From contig NW_022985442.1 of the NCBI RefSeq assembly GCF_010093595.1, positions 1,759,656 through 1,823,655 of the forward strand: a DNA stretch of 64,000 bases. The letters run 5' to 3'. Below are positions 46,718 through 56,920 of the stretch, piece after piece; within the stretch, counting starts at the first letter, position 1, and each line of letters opens with the position of its first letter. This stretch comes from Mytilinidion resinicola (taxonomy: Eukaryota; Ascomycota; Dothideomycetes; Mytilinidiales; Mytilinidiaceae). The notes beneath the pieces were generated by a model. The model searched no databases and was not told where the DNA came from. It saw only the letters and a program-made list of their open reading frames with translations. A program made the translations under genes and the position numbers.

Positions 46718-46946
46718 TGCGCGGGGTATAGGGAAGGTGGCACACTCATCAAGCACTTTGTCTCGTGTGTAAACCTGTCTGTCACTGCCTGGGTGCTTCA
46801 ATACATTTTCAGAAATCTGAACGAGATAGAAGCCCTTCGCCTTGGGCTACGTGGAAACCCGTTTCAGGACTCCAAACAGTGGCAGAGAGGTGTACACACG
46901 AGACATAGGGCTTAGTGAGTGTGCCACCTTTTTCACGCTCAGCGTG
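46718..46946 (+). mobile_element. MITE-like foldback element, copy D
   Basis: This 229-bp element has the left end TGCGCGGGGTATAGGGAAGG and the right end TTTTTCACGCTCAGCGTG. Flanks TGTAC at 46713..46717 and 46947..46951 are an exact 5-bp target duplication. The interior matches copy E closely (ACGAGATAGAAGCCCTTC, then GGGCTACGTGGAAA). Differences from the consensus ends are mostly transitions. Confidence 0.85.
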
Positions 46947-48275
46947 TGTACTTACTTAGATACAATACTACCTCAGAGATCGAAGAGGAAACATAGACAT
47001 CTGGAAGGACAAATTCACGACTGGGATGAAGTTCGGCGTGGCTTACGACGGGTTGGTTTTGAGTCGAACTTCTTGATGGAAATGCCGGCGGCTCCCGCAG
47101 TGCGGCCCTCAGAAACACCACTATGATTACATAGAGCTAACGACTCGCAGTCTGCTGAAATCAGCGTCGTACCTTGTAGGTCAATACGAGTCTCCATACC
47201 AGAGCTAGTGCCCAGAAGGATTCATGGTGGAGGTCATCTAGCCCTGGCATACCGATCTAGGCCTGGACAATGTTCTTTAAAGTAAGAATATTTAGGGTTG
47301 TAGAGCAGACCGAATCACATGTTGGAGATGCTTCTCAGGTACCGTACCTGCATATCAATGGCGCTTGCGGGGTATCGATATGATAAGCTTGAAGGACTGA
47401 CAGGACGGGCGGGCGTAGCGTGAAAGTGGAAAAAGGGGCGTCGTGCTGGCGTTTAATTGCCGGTCCACTTTCAAAAAAGCCGGCAACCGTAGTCTCGGAG
47501 AAGCCGATTGGAGAAGAAACCTACGATTTCCCGCAGGATTGCCGTGGATCCACGTGAAGGATGCCAAGATCTCTGGATCTCCTTCCTGCTTCATGCAGAG
47601 AGTTGCATCTCCACGTTCGCAATCTTTCAACAGATTTTCCAACGGGCTTCAATACCACGAACCGCAATGTCACTGCTTCGTAACATCAAACGTCCGCCTC
47701 CTCGTGGGATCGAGGCCGGATCGATACAACCGGCGGCTCGCTTGGAGAGCTGAGAGCACGACGGCGTGTGCCTGGCATGCCTGGTCTCATCCCCTGCCTC
47801 GCTAGGTGCTGACTTTTTGCAACAATTTATCCCAATTCACTCAGTGGCTTGCCAAGCTCCCTTCGACACCCAATGGAACTTCTTCTCTAAGCTCGTCACA
47901 TCCTAAAGAGCTATGGCAGATTTACGTTTTCAGATCACATCACGGGTAGAATCGGCGTCGATACAGGCGTTACGGTGTTAACTTTTCTTTCGGCGCGTTC
48001 TAGATGAGATTGGTCCCTGAACGAATCGCGCATGATCTGCTGTTTCCCATGCAACACTCATCATCAGTCATTCGTTCCAGTGTTTGCTCAGGAGAACGCC
48101 TTGCCCCACCTGGTTCCTTGCTCCGGGACGACAACATTTGATTTCCTTCTCTCATGGTGTCATCCCATCGCTCGTAATGCAAGGATAGCTTTGTTCGGAC
48201 TAATATAACTTATTCGTCCTCTCCCTCAATGTCATTCTAGTCACTCTACAGCGTTATTGTGTCCAATTTTGTGCT

Positions 48276-49610
48276 ATGTTGCTCCAGAACTACTTTGCAG
48301 TGGTAGCGGCGATAGCGACGACATGTGCCGCCGAACATGTTCATCACAGAGACCTCAAGTCGCGCGCCGTAGCCTTTGACTGGGGTACCACAAAGATTAG
48401 AGGTGTGAACATCGGAGGATGGCTCGTTACAGAACCGTAAGTATTGACTATTCCTTTTCATATCCAACTCTTACTGACCGAACCAAGCTTCATCACTCCA
48501 TCCATATATCTCGCGAACTCGAAAACCGACGAAGTGCACGACGAATGGACCCTCTGCGCCAAACTCGGCGCCGCAGGATGCCAGAAGGTCCTCAAGCCGC
48601 ACTGGGATAGCTGGGTCTCACTCTCGGATTTCCAGAAGATCAAAAAAGCGGGATTCAACATCGTGAGGATCCCAATCGGATACTGGGCATACAAAAACTA
48701 CGGCGGGCCGTACACCTCGGGGACGGCGGCATATCTCGATAAAGCGATCGGCTGGGCCAGGACTACCGGGTTGAAAGTGTTGATCGATTTACATGGCGCA
48801 CCAAAATCGCAAAACGGGTTCGACAACTCGGGCCACCGCTTTGATGCCGGTAATCCCACGTGGGGCACTGGCGACAGCATTGCTCAGACGCATGCGGTCC
48901 TGGCCGTGATTGAGAACAAATATGCCAAAGCAGCGTACCAAGATGTTGTCGTCGGCATCGAGCTAGTCAACGAACCTCTGATGCCTGTCATCGATACGAA
49001 CGGTGCTATTACTAAGAAGTTCTACCGCGATGGCTACAACAATCTTCGCAAAATCAGCGATACTCCCGTTATTCTGCACGATGGCTTCTTCGGCCCGGCC
49101 TACTGGAACGGCTTCCTGACGCCGTCGGACAACAACGCGCAGGGCGTAGTGATAGATCATCACGAGTACCAGGTCTTCGACAAGAACCTGATCAAGATGA
49201 CTCCAGCCCAGCACAGGCAACAGGTCTGTGACGCGGCCAGCAGCTACGACGGTGCGGATAAGTGGACGTTCGTGGGCGAGTGGTCAGCCGCGTTGACGGA
49301 CTGCGCGCCGAGTCTGAATGGTTTCAAGCGAGGAAATAGATACGAAGGAACCTGGGATGGTGCTACGCGTACTGGTTCTTGTGCGGGCAAGACTGGCAAG
49401 GTCTCGAGCTGGACGCAATCACAGAAGGACGATGTGCGAAAATATATCGAGACGCAGCTGGATACCTTCGAGTCCAAAACCAAGGGGTGGATGTTCTGGA
49501 ATTTTAAGACTGAGGGAGGCGCCGGCGAGTGGGACTTGTTCCAGTTATTGGATGGCGGACTATTCCCACAGCCCATCACGAACCGCAAATTTGGGAAATT
49601 CTGCAAGTAA
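48276..49610 (+). CDS. Secreted exo-beta-1,3-glucanase, GH5, 427 aa
   Basis: Glycoside hydrolase family 5 (subfamily 9-like, yeast Exg1 type) acting on cell-wall beta-1,3-glucan. Exons 48276..48436 and 48488..49610, with a 51-nt intron restoring NIGGWLVTEPFITPSIY, the family hallmark. A signal peptide (LLQNYFAVVAAIATTCAAE) is followed by a short propeptide with a dibasic-like HHRDLKSR region. Catalytic residues are visible: the acid/base Glu in GIELVNEPLMPV (near residue 216) and the nucleophile Glu in TFVGEWSAALTDCAP (near residue 316). Further motifs are IVRIPIGYWAY and DLHGAPKSQNGFDNSG. All are intact. The end MFWNFKTEGGAGEWD is typical. The first ATG in frame with the signal peptide is taken as start. 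Confidence 0.96.
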
Positions 49611-50628
49611 TACGACTGGGTTGATGGAAGATATATGGGTTGATGTCTTGTATATGAGGTCTTTGGAAATACGTGTATTGATGAAGAGTGTACATATCCT
49701 GGAAATACTGGTATAATCCACTAATGAGCAACAATCAAACTTAGATGAACGGCAACTCGAATTTCGAAGTGCATGTTCCTGTTTAGTGATCGAAGCTCAA
49801 AAAATCCGTATCCTGCCACGCGGGGCATGGAAAAGGTGAAGGTGGCACACTCATTCTAGAACAAGCCGTCTCGTGTGTACATCTGTCTGCCACTGCTTGG
49901 GGGTGCTTCAGAGAAGTTTCAGGAATTGGAACGAGATAGAAGCCCTTCACTTTGGGCTATGTGGAAAATTGCTGAAGCATCTCATACAGTGGCAGACAGG
50001 TATACACACGGGCTGAGTAGAATACTTGCCACTTTTTCATGCCCAGCGTGCCTGCATGGCTTTCTTCCGCAGGTTTCTAGCACCGTCGCTTACATGATGC
50101 TAAAACAACTAACCGAAGTACTGTCTACATTTTTACGTGAAGATCTTAGAGTGAAGCATTTTAGATGGTGGTCATGCTGAACCATTCCGAACCCTTGAGT
50201 GTTGGCTCGTGATTTAGAACGGCCACATTAGGTTAGCGCCACACCCATATCCCTTGGCGCCACCACACCCGAGCCGCATCGGCGGCCTGAGCCCACGAGC
50301 CCTAGTCAGCCTCCCACCGTGCCTGTACATACCACTCCCACCCACGTCGAGCGCTGTTCCTCGCCTTGCACCTCCGTTCACCGATCGGCCTCTTTTGCTG
50401 GAAGGCTAACCCGCTTCTGACCAGTTCACTCCCTCAGGCCCGACACTACATCGCGAAGCCTACACACAAAGACCCCAACAAACACTCCGACGCCGGAGAG
50501 ACTCCCGAAGGTGCACCGCGCCGAAGCGCCGAATCTATAGACGACCCATCATATACACAACTTCCGACAAGCTGAAAAGGCTGCCCAACGGTATTCTCCT
50601 TGCCACTCGGAACCAACTGGTTCTCGAC
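49611..50628. other. Intergenic, with MITE copy E
   Basis: This 1-kb stretch holds element copy E (49817..50050). The rest is the presumed GH5 terminator and the F-box gene promoter and leader; the small frame at 50366..50575 resembles no known protein. Confidence 0.5.
49817..50050 (+). mobile_element. MITE-like foldback element, copy E
   Basis: This 234-bp element has the left end CACGCGGGGCATGGAAAAGG and the right end TTTTTCATGCCCAGCGTG. Flanks CCTGC at 49812..49816 and 50051..50055 are an exact 5-bp target duplication. Interior arms: TGTACATCTGTCTGCCACTG against CAGTGGCAGACAGGTATACA. It is in the same orientation as copies B and D. Confidence 0.87.
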
Positions 50629-53385
50629 ATGGCCGCGTCTATACCCAACTCGAGCGCAGGGCCCTTCAGTAGTTCGCCATACACCCCCACATTCCGGGCA
50701 CCCTCGATGATAAACTCGTCCTTCAAGATCGACGAGGGGTACTCCGAGGAGACTCGCAGCCAGACGGGGAGCGACACGGTAATGCGAACGGACTCGAGGT
50801 TAGGCGAAGGGCTTGACCAAGAAGCCCAGTATGTTCTGCCGGACTACATACTGGGCATGAGTGAGGGCGAACGCAGCGGTACGAGCCCCATGGCGAGAAT
50901 GTCAACATCATTAATACTGATAATCGTAGAATTCTGCTATGCCATCCTCCGCTCACTGCAGACGTCATCCATAGCTGGCCTGGTCGAGAGGCTGAATCCT
51001 CTGCTACATCTGGATCCGGTCATCTATCTTCCGCCTGAAGTAACTTTCCAGATATTTTCCTATTTGGACCCAGAGACCCTATTACGCGCCTCGACTCTGT
51101 CCAGATCGTGGCGATCTCGAACCCTGGATAGCCCCTTGTGGAAACTACTGTTTGGATTAGAAGGTTGGACGTCGAATACACAGCAAGTCCGGAAATATGA
51201 GGAAGCGGAGAAGCTGCGGAAGGCGGAGATGAAGGAGCGCAAGACGCGAGCACGAACGGCTGAAGATATGGACTATGAACCGCAAACACACAAGAAACGC
51301 ATTAGAGAGAAACCGCTGTTCGGGGATGGGGCTGCGACGGATGGAAGCATACATAATCGCCTTCAGCCTCTCACTTTGGACGGTTCACAGGAGGGCACGC
51401 CAGCGTGGGGAGAGCAGCACGGCCTTGTGGAGTCTGACGACACTACCACTAATGGCACTGACGACAAGATGCAAGACGTTGCATTCCATGATATCCCGGG
51501 CGGAGATCAATCCACAATGTCTCCCCAAACCTCCAACTCGATAGCTTCTATCTCGCCGATGGCCCTGGACCCGCCAGTGAAGCCTTCACTCATACTTTCA
51601 AGCCCCGACGCTAAGATCAACTGGCAATACCTTTACAAGCAGAAGCGGAGACTGGAGGAAAATTGGAATTCTGGACGCTACTCAAACTTCCAGCTGCCAC
51701 ACCCCAATCACCAGGAGGAAGCTCACACGGAATGCGTGTACACAATACAATATTCTGGTAAATATCTAGTGAGCGGAAGCCGGGACAAGACGATCCGGAT
51801 CTGGAATTTGGACACGCAACGACTAGTGCAGCCGCCTCTGGTTGGGCACGCGGCATCTGTGCTGTGTTTACAATTCGACGAGAGGCCGGAGCAGGACATC
51901 GTGATCACGGGTGGCAGCGACTGTCACGTGCTCCTATGGCGGTTCTCGACTGGAGAACTAATCAAGAAGCTAGAAAAGGCGCATTCAGAATCAGTCCTCA
52001 ATCTTCGGTTCGATGATACATATCTCGTAACATGCTCCAAAGACAAAACAATAAAGGTGTGGAACCGCAAGGAGCTGCGGCCAACAGATGATGCATATCC
52101 CAGAACCACGACTGCTGGCGCCCGGTTCCCCTCGTACATTATCAACTTGCAGCAGCAGGTAGAAGGTCAGACTCTGCGCGCCAAGTCCCTAAAACCCTAC
52201 AGTCTCATTATGACACTGGAAGGACATGGGGCGGCTGTCAACGCCATCCAGATTCTCGACGGCCGGATCGTGTCTGCATCGGGTGACCGTAGCATCAAGG
52301 TGTGGGATGTGCGCAATGGTTCTTCAATCAAGACTTTCACCGGCCACACCAAGGGCATTGCATGTGTCCAGTACGATGGTCGGCGGATCGTGAGCGGCAG
52401 CAGTGACGAGACCGTGCGCATCTTCTGCAGCGAGACCGGGGCAGAGGTTGCCTGCTTGCAGGGACACAATAACTTGGTCCGCACAGTGCAGGCCCAGTTT
52501 AGCGATCTTCCTGGAAACGAAAAGGAGCTGGCCGCCGAAGCCAAGGCCATTGACATGCAGTTCCTCGAGGCTCGTGAAAAGGGGCTTGTCCCTACCGAGT
52601 TCACGAGAGAGCAGCGTCGCGCGCGGAATGCAGGCTCCCGAGATCCCAAGGATATCTTCGCGTTTGGCGCCAAGCTTCCCCCTGGCGGCGGGTCTAGCCG
52701 GTGGGCCCGAATTGTGTCTGGCTCTTACGACGAGACTGTGATTATCTGGAAGCGCGAGAACGATGGGCGATGGGCCCCTTCGAAGACGCTTCTCCAGCAC
52801 GAGGCTGTTCGCGCAGCAGGCGGCCGTCCTCGACGACCGGTCACTCACAACCACCCACCGATACCGGCTGTCAACGCTGTCAACCAGAATCAGCCGCAGG
52901 CTGTGCCAATACAGAATGGCGTTGCTAATAACTCACACCTGCACCAGGCATCTCTTGCGCATGCGACGGCTCAGAGCGCAGCACAAGCTCAGCTGTTCCA
53001 GCATGCACAAGCTCTCCAAGCCGCCGCTCAGGCCGGCCAGCAAGCAGGCCACACAACAACGGTAACGGTCAACGTCGCTGCCACCACCACGAATCTCCCA
53101 CACCAGCCCGCGGCTGCCACAACAGCAGCGACGGCCCAGCCAGCTCAGCCAGTACAAGGCCCTCCTCAGCAGAATCCTAACCCCGCGCCTCACCACCACC
53201 ATCATCACCACCATCCGGCTCCGCAGCCCGTCGGCGGCCAGGTCAACTCGCGTGTCTTCAAACTACAATTTGATGCCCGGCGCATCATCTGCTGTAGCCA
53301 AGACCCGACGATTGTGGGTTGGGATTTTGCGAATGGGGATAAGGATATCATCCAGGCGAGCCAGTTTTTCGGAGAGGCGGTCTGA
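50629..53385 (+). CDS. F-box/WD40-repeat protein (SCF substrate adaptor)
   Basis: Substrate-recognition subunit of an SCF ubiquitin ligase. The frame is open for 918 codons, but 50879..50929 looks like a 51-nt intron (donor GGTACGAG, branch point ACTGAT, acceptor CGTAG) whose removal gives SEGERSEFCYAILRSLQ, the form expected upstream of the F-box; the protein would then be 901 aa. The F-box is IYLPPEVTFQIFSYLDPETLLRA. A basic segment follows, then WD repeats with GSRDKTIRIWNLD, TGGSDCHVLLWRF, CSKDKTIKVWNR, SASGDRSIKVWDV, SGSSDETVRIF, SGSYDETVIIWKR and a last blade CSQDPTIVGWDF. Between the last two lies a Gln/Ala/Pro-rich stretch with a run of eight His. It resembles Neurospora FWD-1, which targets the clock protein FRQ, but that is a guess. 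Confidence 0.9.
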   Translation: MAASIPNSSAGPFSSSPYTPTFRAPSMINSSFKIDEGYSEETRSQTGSDTVMRTDSRLGEGLDQEAQYVLPDYILGMSEGERSGTSPMARMSTSLILIIVEFCYAILRSLQTSSIAGLVERLNPLLHLDPVIYLPPEVTFQIFSYLDPETLLRASTLSRSWRSRTLDSPLWKLLFGLEGWTSNTQQVRKYEEAEKLRKAEMKERKTRARTAEDMDYEPQTHKKRIREKPLFGDGAATDGSIHNRLQPLTLDGSQEGTPAWGEQHGLVESDDTTTNGTDDKMQDVAFHDIPGGDQSTMSPQTSNSIASISPMALDPPVKPSLILSSPDAKINWQYLYKQKRRLEENWNSGRYSNFQLPHPNHQEEAHTECVYTIQYSGKYLVSGSRDKTIRIWNLDTQRLVQPPLVGHAASVLCLQFDERPEQDIVITGGSDCHVLLWRFSTGELIKKLEKAHSESVLNLRFDDTYLVTCSKDKTIKVWNRKELRPTDDAYPRTTTAGARFPSYIINLQQQVEGQTLRAKSLKPYSLIMTLEGHGAAVNAIQILDGRIVSASGDRSIKVWDVRNGSSIKTFTGHTKGIACVQYDGRRIVSGSSDETVRIFCSETGAEVACLQGHNNLVRTVQAQFSDLPGNEKELAAEAKAIDMQFLEAREKGLVPTEFTREQRRARNAGSRDPKDIFAFGAKLPPGGGSSRWARIVSGSYDETVIIWKRENDGRWAPSKTLLQHEAVRAAGGRPRRPVTHNHPPIPAVNAVNQNQPQAVPIQNGVANNSHLHQASLAHATAQSAAQAQLFQHAQALQAAAQAGQQAGHTTTVTVNVAATTTNLPHQPAAATTAATAQPAQPVQGPPQQNPNPAPHHHHHHHHPAPQPVGGQVNSRVFKLQFDARRIICCSQDPTIVGWDFANGDKDIIQASQFFGEAV

Positions 53386-56300
53386 AGGGCATGCGGCTTA
53401 TCGGTATATATTTGCATGGGAATTCGGACACAGCAGTAACCCACGGCTCTCCTTTCGCGCGAGATTCCTTCCTTCTTTGCAGGGCTTCTTTAAGGCTGAA
53501 GCTCCAGTTTCTCCCTTTCACGTCTACTTTCTATGCAGGATTGTTTAATCACTCACTTACTCGCTTGCGCACTTCTCTTTGCGCGCGTGACGGGCCGGGC
53601 ATTGTGGGAGTTAGAATTGGCGCAGGATAGGTCAAATGTTAGATGGGCTGAGGTCTCTCTCGGATCTTACTCTCTGGTTTATGCACCATAACGTCACGTC
53701 ACGAATAGGATACATTTGGGCATGCACACATGGCCCGATTTCTCGGGGTTTTGGTCTCCTTGTAGGGAAGCGATTAGGAGTGTTAGGTGCTGGCGTGTTG
53801 TACAGTCAGGTTGTAGGCGTAGGAGATCCAATATTTGGACGAAGGAGAATTAATGATAAGATTCAAGACTAAGATCTTGTGCATTGGACATGGCATGTGA
53901 TGTGGTTTGTGTCAATGATGGATCGAGCGCGAATCTGATGGTCCCACAGGACGCCGTTCCCAAGAGCCAGCAAGAAGCCCATTGGAAGCCGCAGGACACG
54001 AAGTGCTACTACTCTATCACGAAGACGGCTACTACGCCACTACAAAAGACGTATTGGTTCCCATCCAGGCGATCCACACTATTGGAGCAATCAAAGTGCG
54101 CGGAGCCTAATCCTAATACGCGTCACCCAAGTATCACCGGAGGTAACACCATCTTGTGGCTCGACGTTGGCCGCATGTATTTCAACAAGAAATGGACTGG
54201 AAGCACAAGGAACAGGCGCCGCCCTATCCCAAAGAAGTACAGATCCCTGTCTTGTTCAAGTCTCGGTCATGATGGTACTGTATCTTGTTCTTGCTGCTGG
54301 ACTTTCTGCACTATAACGTCATGTCACGAGATACTTCGTGCATCTGGCCATATGCACAATACCCGATTTCTCGGGTTTTGATATCTCTGTGGAGGGGTAG
54401 GTGGCGGGTATTGTGTGGGCAGGCTGTAGGCGGATGTCCAAGTATTGAACCTTGGAAAATTGATATCATGGTGTCGAGACATTCTGCATTGGATAGGCAC
54501 GTTGGGCTCCATTGAACATGGAGTCGCAGTTCAACGCCATCTGCGATAGCTCTCCCAGCTGTCAGGTTAGCGAAAACTATCGGCTCACAAGTTTCAATAA
54601 TGTATTGAAGGATCTTAAGCAGTGCCAAGCAAGTGTAAAAAGGCCTAGAAAGAGTATGTGCCTCCTTCAATAGAAAGCTCTAGAATAGGGTCTCGCGTGG
54701 TGTCAGCGCTCGAAGGCACAAAAGCTGATACCAGGTTTCCAGAAGCCGAAGATCCCTAGACGCGGGGTCGGGCGGTCGGGAGTTTGACCGGGATGGAGAT
54801 GGAGGCGAGTATTATTGGGTGGGGGAGCAGGGGAGGCCGGACGGCGAAACGGACGAGCTGCGTTGTTGGTGTGAGCCAATGGTGACGAATGTTAGTATGC
54901 GGGAGGCAATGAGGTAGACATTCAATCGAAGCCGTATCTTAAGGAGTATGGGGCTGGGGCCTGGTCATAGGAAGCCAGGAGGCAAGCTAGTTCGTGAGAT
55001 GGGTAGAGTGGAGAAGAGCCGTCAAGTCGACGTATTTGTTTTAGAAGGCATTATGGCGCAATCTATCTCATCCTCGCAGGGTCGAGGTGGTATGGTGCTC
55101 AGAGCGAGCGTCTTTCTTGAGTTGCCATTCAAATAGGACCTCGAGACGGGGCGAGGTTAACGCAAAGAGTCTATGACGATGCGAGATATGTAGATGGGCT
55201 TTATGGGGGTGGTGAATATCTTGTCTACCTCGCGGATCCCGGAGACGGTTTTCTTGCGACCCGCTGCTGTGGTTACCAATTGAATGGGCCCTGGAGATGT
55301 GGCAATTTAGAGGCGAATGAGATTATCACGATCAATGTTTCAGGGGTTCGTGAGAACATAGATTTATTGTGGAGAAGGTTTACCAATCATAGTTCTATCG
55401 ACCTTGCTATCAATCCTCACTGTCCTCTAGACTCACCTGCATATCCTCGCGCCTGTTATGCCTTGTTAGTGGCAAAATGGTTGAAGTGAGCTGATCACTT
55501 CAATGCAAAGCTGATACCCTACCTCAAGCGCAAAACGTAAGAGATGTCTTGGATTCAAGGTTTCATCGCCAGCCGCCGGATCGGCCGCATGTCGGTGGCG
55601 GCCTAACAGCCCTGCAGCAGTTTAGGCGACCAGCGAACAAGCGGTCTGTGGTTGCCCCTCAGCGCTCTGCCCGGGTCGCGTCTGCTGCAACATCTTCGTG
55701 AGAGGTGGGGTGTTGAAGTAAATGCTGACGCTGACGGGCGCGCCGCCTAAACGGGCTCACGGGCGGATCTGCCGTTGGCCTCACCCGCTGCTCTGTCCCC
55801 CTTGGCGAGGAGTAGAGTGATGTTGAAGTTGAGCTGATCCGAGAGCCCGAGTCCCCGGACAGGCCGAGTTAGTTGGGGAAGATTTAGCTTGGTGAAGCTG
55901 GAAGCGGGGTGAAGAGGGCCCGCCTGACTGATTGAGTGGATATGTACGTGTGTGCGTGTATCCTCCTCCGTAGGGCAAGATAGATGGTATAGCGAGGGTT
56001 ACATTGATGGCGGTGATGCTGGCAAGCCATGCTCATTCGAGAAGCTAGCATCGTCAGCGGCTGAGAAGCGTGATAGGCCGCATGGCGGGGCGGTCGGAAA
56101 ACTCGTGCCCGTCCCGCGACAACCAAGCCCACTGCGCCAGCGCGGCAGGGAGGTCGGCGTGAGAAAGTCGGCGCGAGCAAGGCGGCGGCCAAGGCACGTG
56201 ACAGCTCGGCTTGTGCAACCGGAGCAAGACGGGCGACCCAGGTAGCGTCCAGGCCTGGCCGCGGTGGAGAGTTGAGGCTGTGGGACGCGAGGCCTCCTTT

Positions 56301-56920
56301 TCGGCCAAGGCCAGCAATCTGTGCGGCGTTCGTCCGTCTTTATCGTGGCCCTTTGTGCAGAAGATGCCGGTCCGCGGCGGGCGAGGGCCAAGGGGCGATA
56401 TATGGACCCTTTTTGATGGCCCCACACTGGCGGAAGTGAGGGCTTCCCGAGCAGCGGCAGAGCTGCACGCGACGAGCAAGCGGCCGCGGTAAAACGCCCG
56501 TGCACCTTACTGCTTTTGCAAAACGAGGCTTGGCTATGCCCTGTTGCAGTATCGCGGCACGCCTCCTCGGGTAGCGGCGTCGCGGGCATCCGGTGACGAG
56601 CAGCGACGACCCTCATGGACTCGCCATGTCAGCAGGCGGCGAACCAGCGTGATTCGCGCACCAGGCCCAAGACAGCGTTGCCGGAGCGCTCCCAGCAAAG
56701 ACATCCGGAAAATACAACAACACCCTGGCCGTCTTCGGTGTGCTTCGATGCCATGCAATTGCCTTGGCTAGCGCTCCCTACGTAGATAGCCAACCTATAT
56801 GTACTTTTCCAACCCTGCTCTCCCCGAGCCCTTTCAATTTGTGTCAGCCCTGTTTGTCCGTGGTGTGTTGTTTTCCTTCTCGTCGCTCTCTGGCCGCAAC
56901 GCCATCCACCTTTCCTCACC
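53386..56920. other. 3.5-kb intergenic region upstream of the ABC transporter
   Basis: No gene is supported. The left part contains two related blocks (53679..53840 and 54303..54460). The frame 53884..54381 (165 codons) overlaps the second block and has no recognisable domain. From about 55.7 to 56.7 kb the DNA is GC-rich with overlapping long frames on both strands, as expected from composition. A CTATATG at about 56794, some 125 bp before the transporter ATG, could be a TATA box. TCCGCGG at 56371 resembles the drug-response element of yeast PDR genes, a weak single match. Confidence 0.5.
53679..54460. repeat. Diverged direct duplication, two blocks about 620 bp apart
   Basis: The block from 53679 (CATAACGTCACGTCACGA, then CCCGATTTCTCGGGGTTTTG, then CAGGTTGTAGGCG) is matched by the block from 54303 (TATAACGTCATGTCACGA, CCCGATTTCTCGGGTTTTG, CAGGCTGTAGGCG). 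The order and spacing of the three motifs are kept, with small indels between them. Confidence 0.65.

Larger units (their letters stand above)
44565..48275. other. Gene-poor 3.7-kb region with repeats
   Basis: No gene is supported. It contains MITE copies C and D, an AT-rich inverted-repeat relic around 45.9-46.1 kb, and a 12-bp tandem repeat at 46217. The remaining frames are short, lack recognisable domains and overlap repeats. The base composition changes abruptly between segments, as in repeat-bearing accessory DNA. Confidence 0.55.

Noticed and set aside
53884..54381. 165-codon plus frame downstream of the F-box gene
   Set aside because: No domain or signal is recognisable, and its 3' part lies inside a duplicated noncoding block.
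54590..54720. Possible sixth copy of the foldback element (GTGCCAAGCAAGTGTAAAAAGG)
   Set aside because: Only weak partial resemblance; no terminal repeats and no flanking duplication.
56054..56616. Long minus and plus frames upstream of the ABC transporter
   Set aside because: Compositional open frames in a GC-rich promoter region, overlapping each other, with no motifs.
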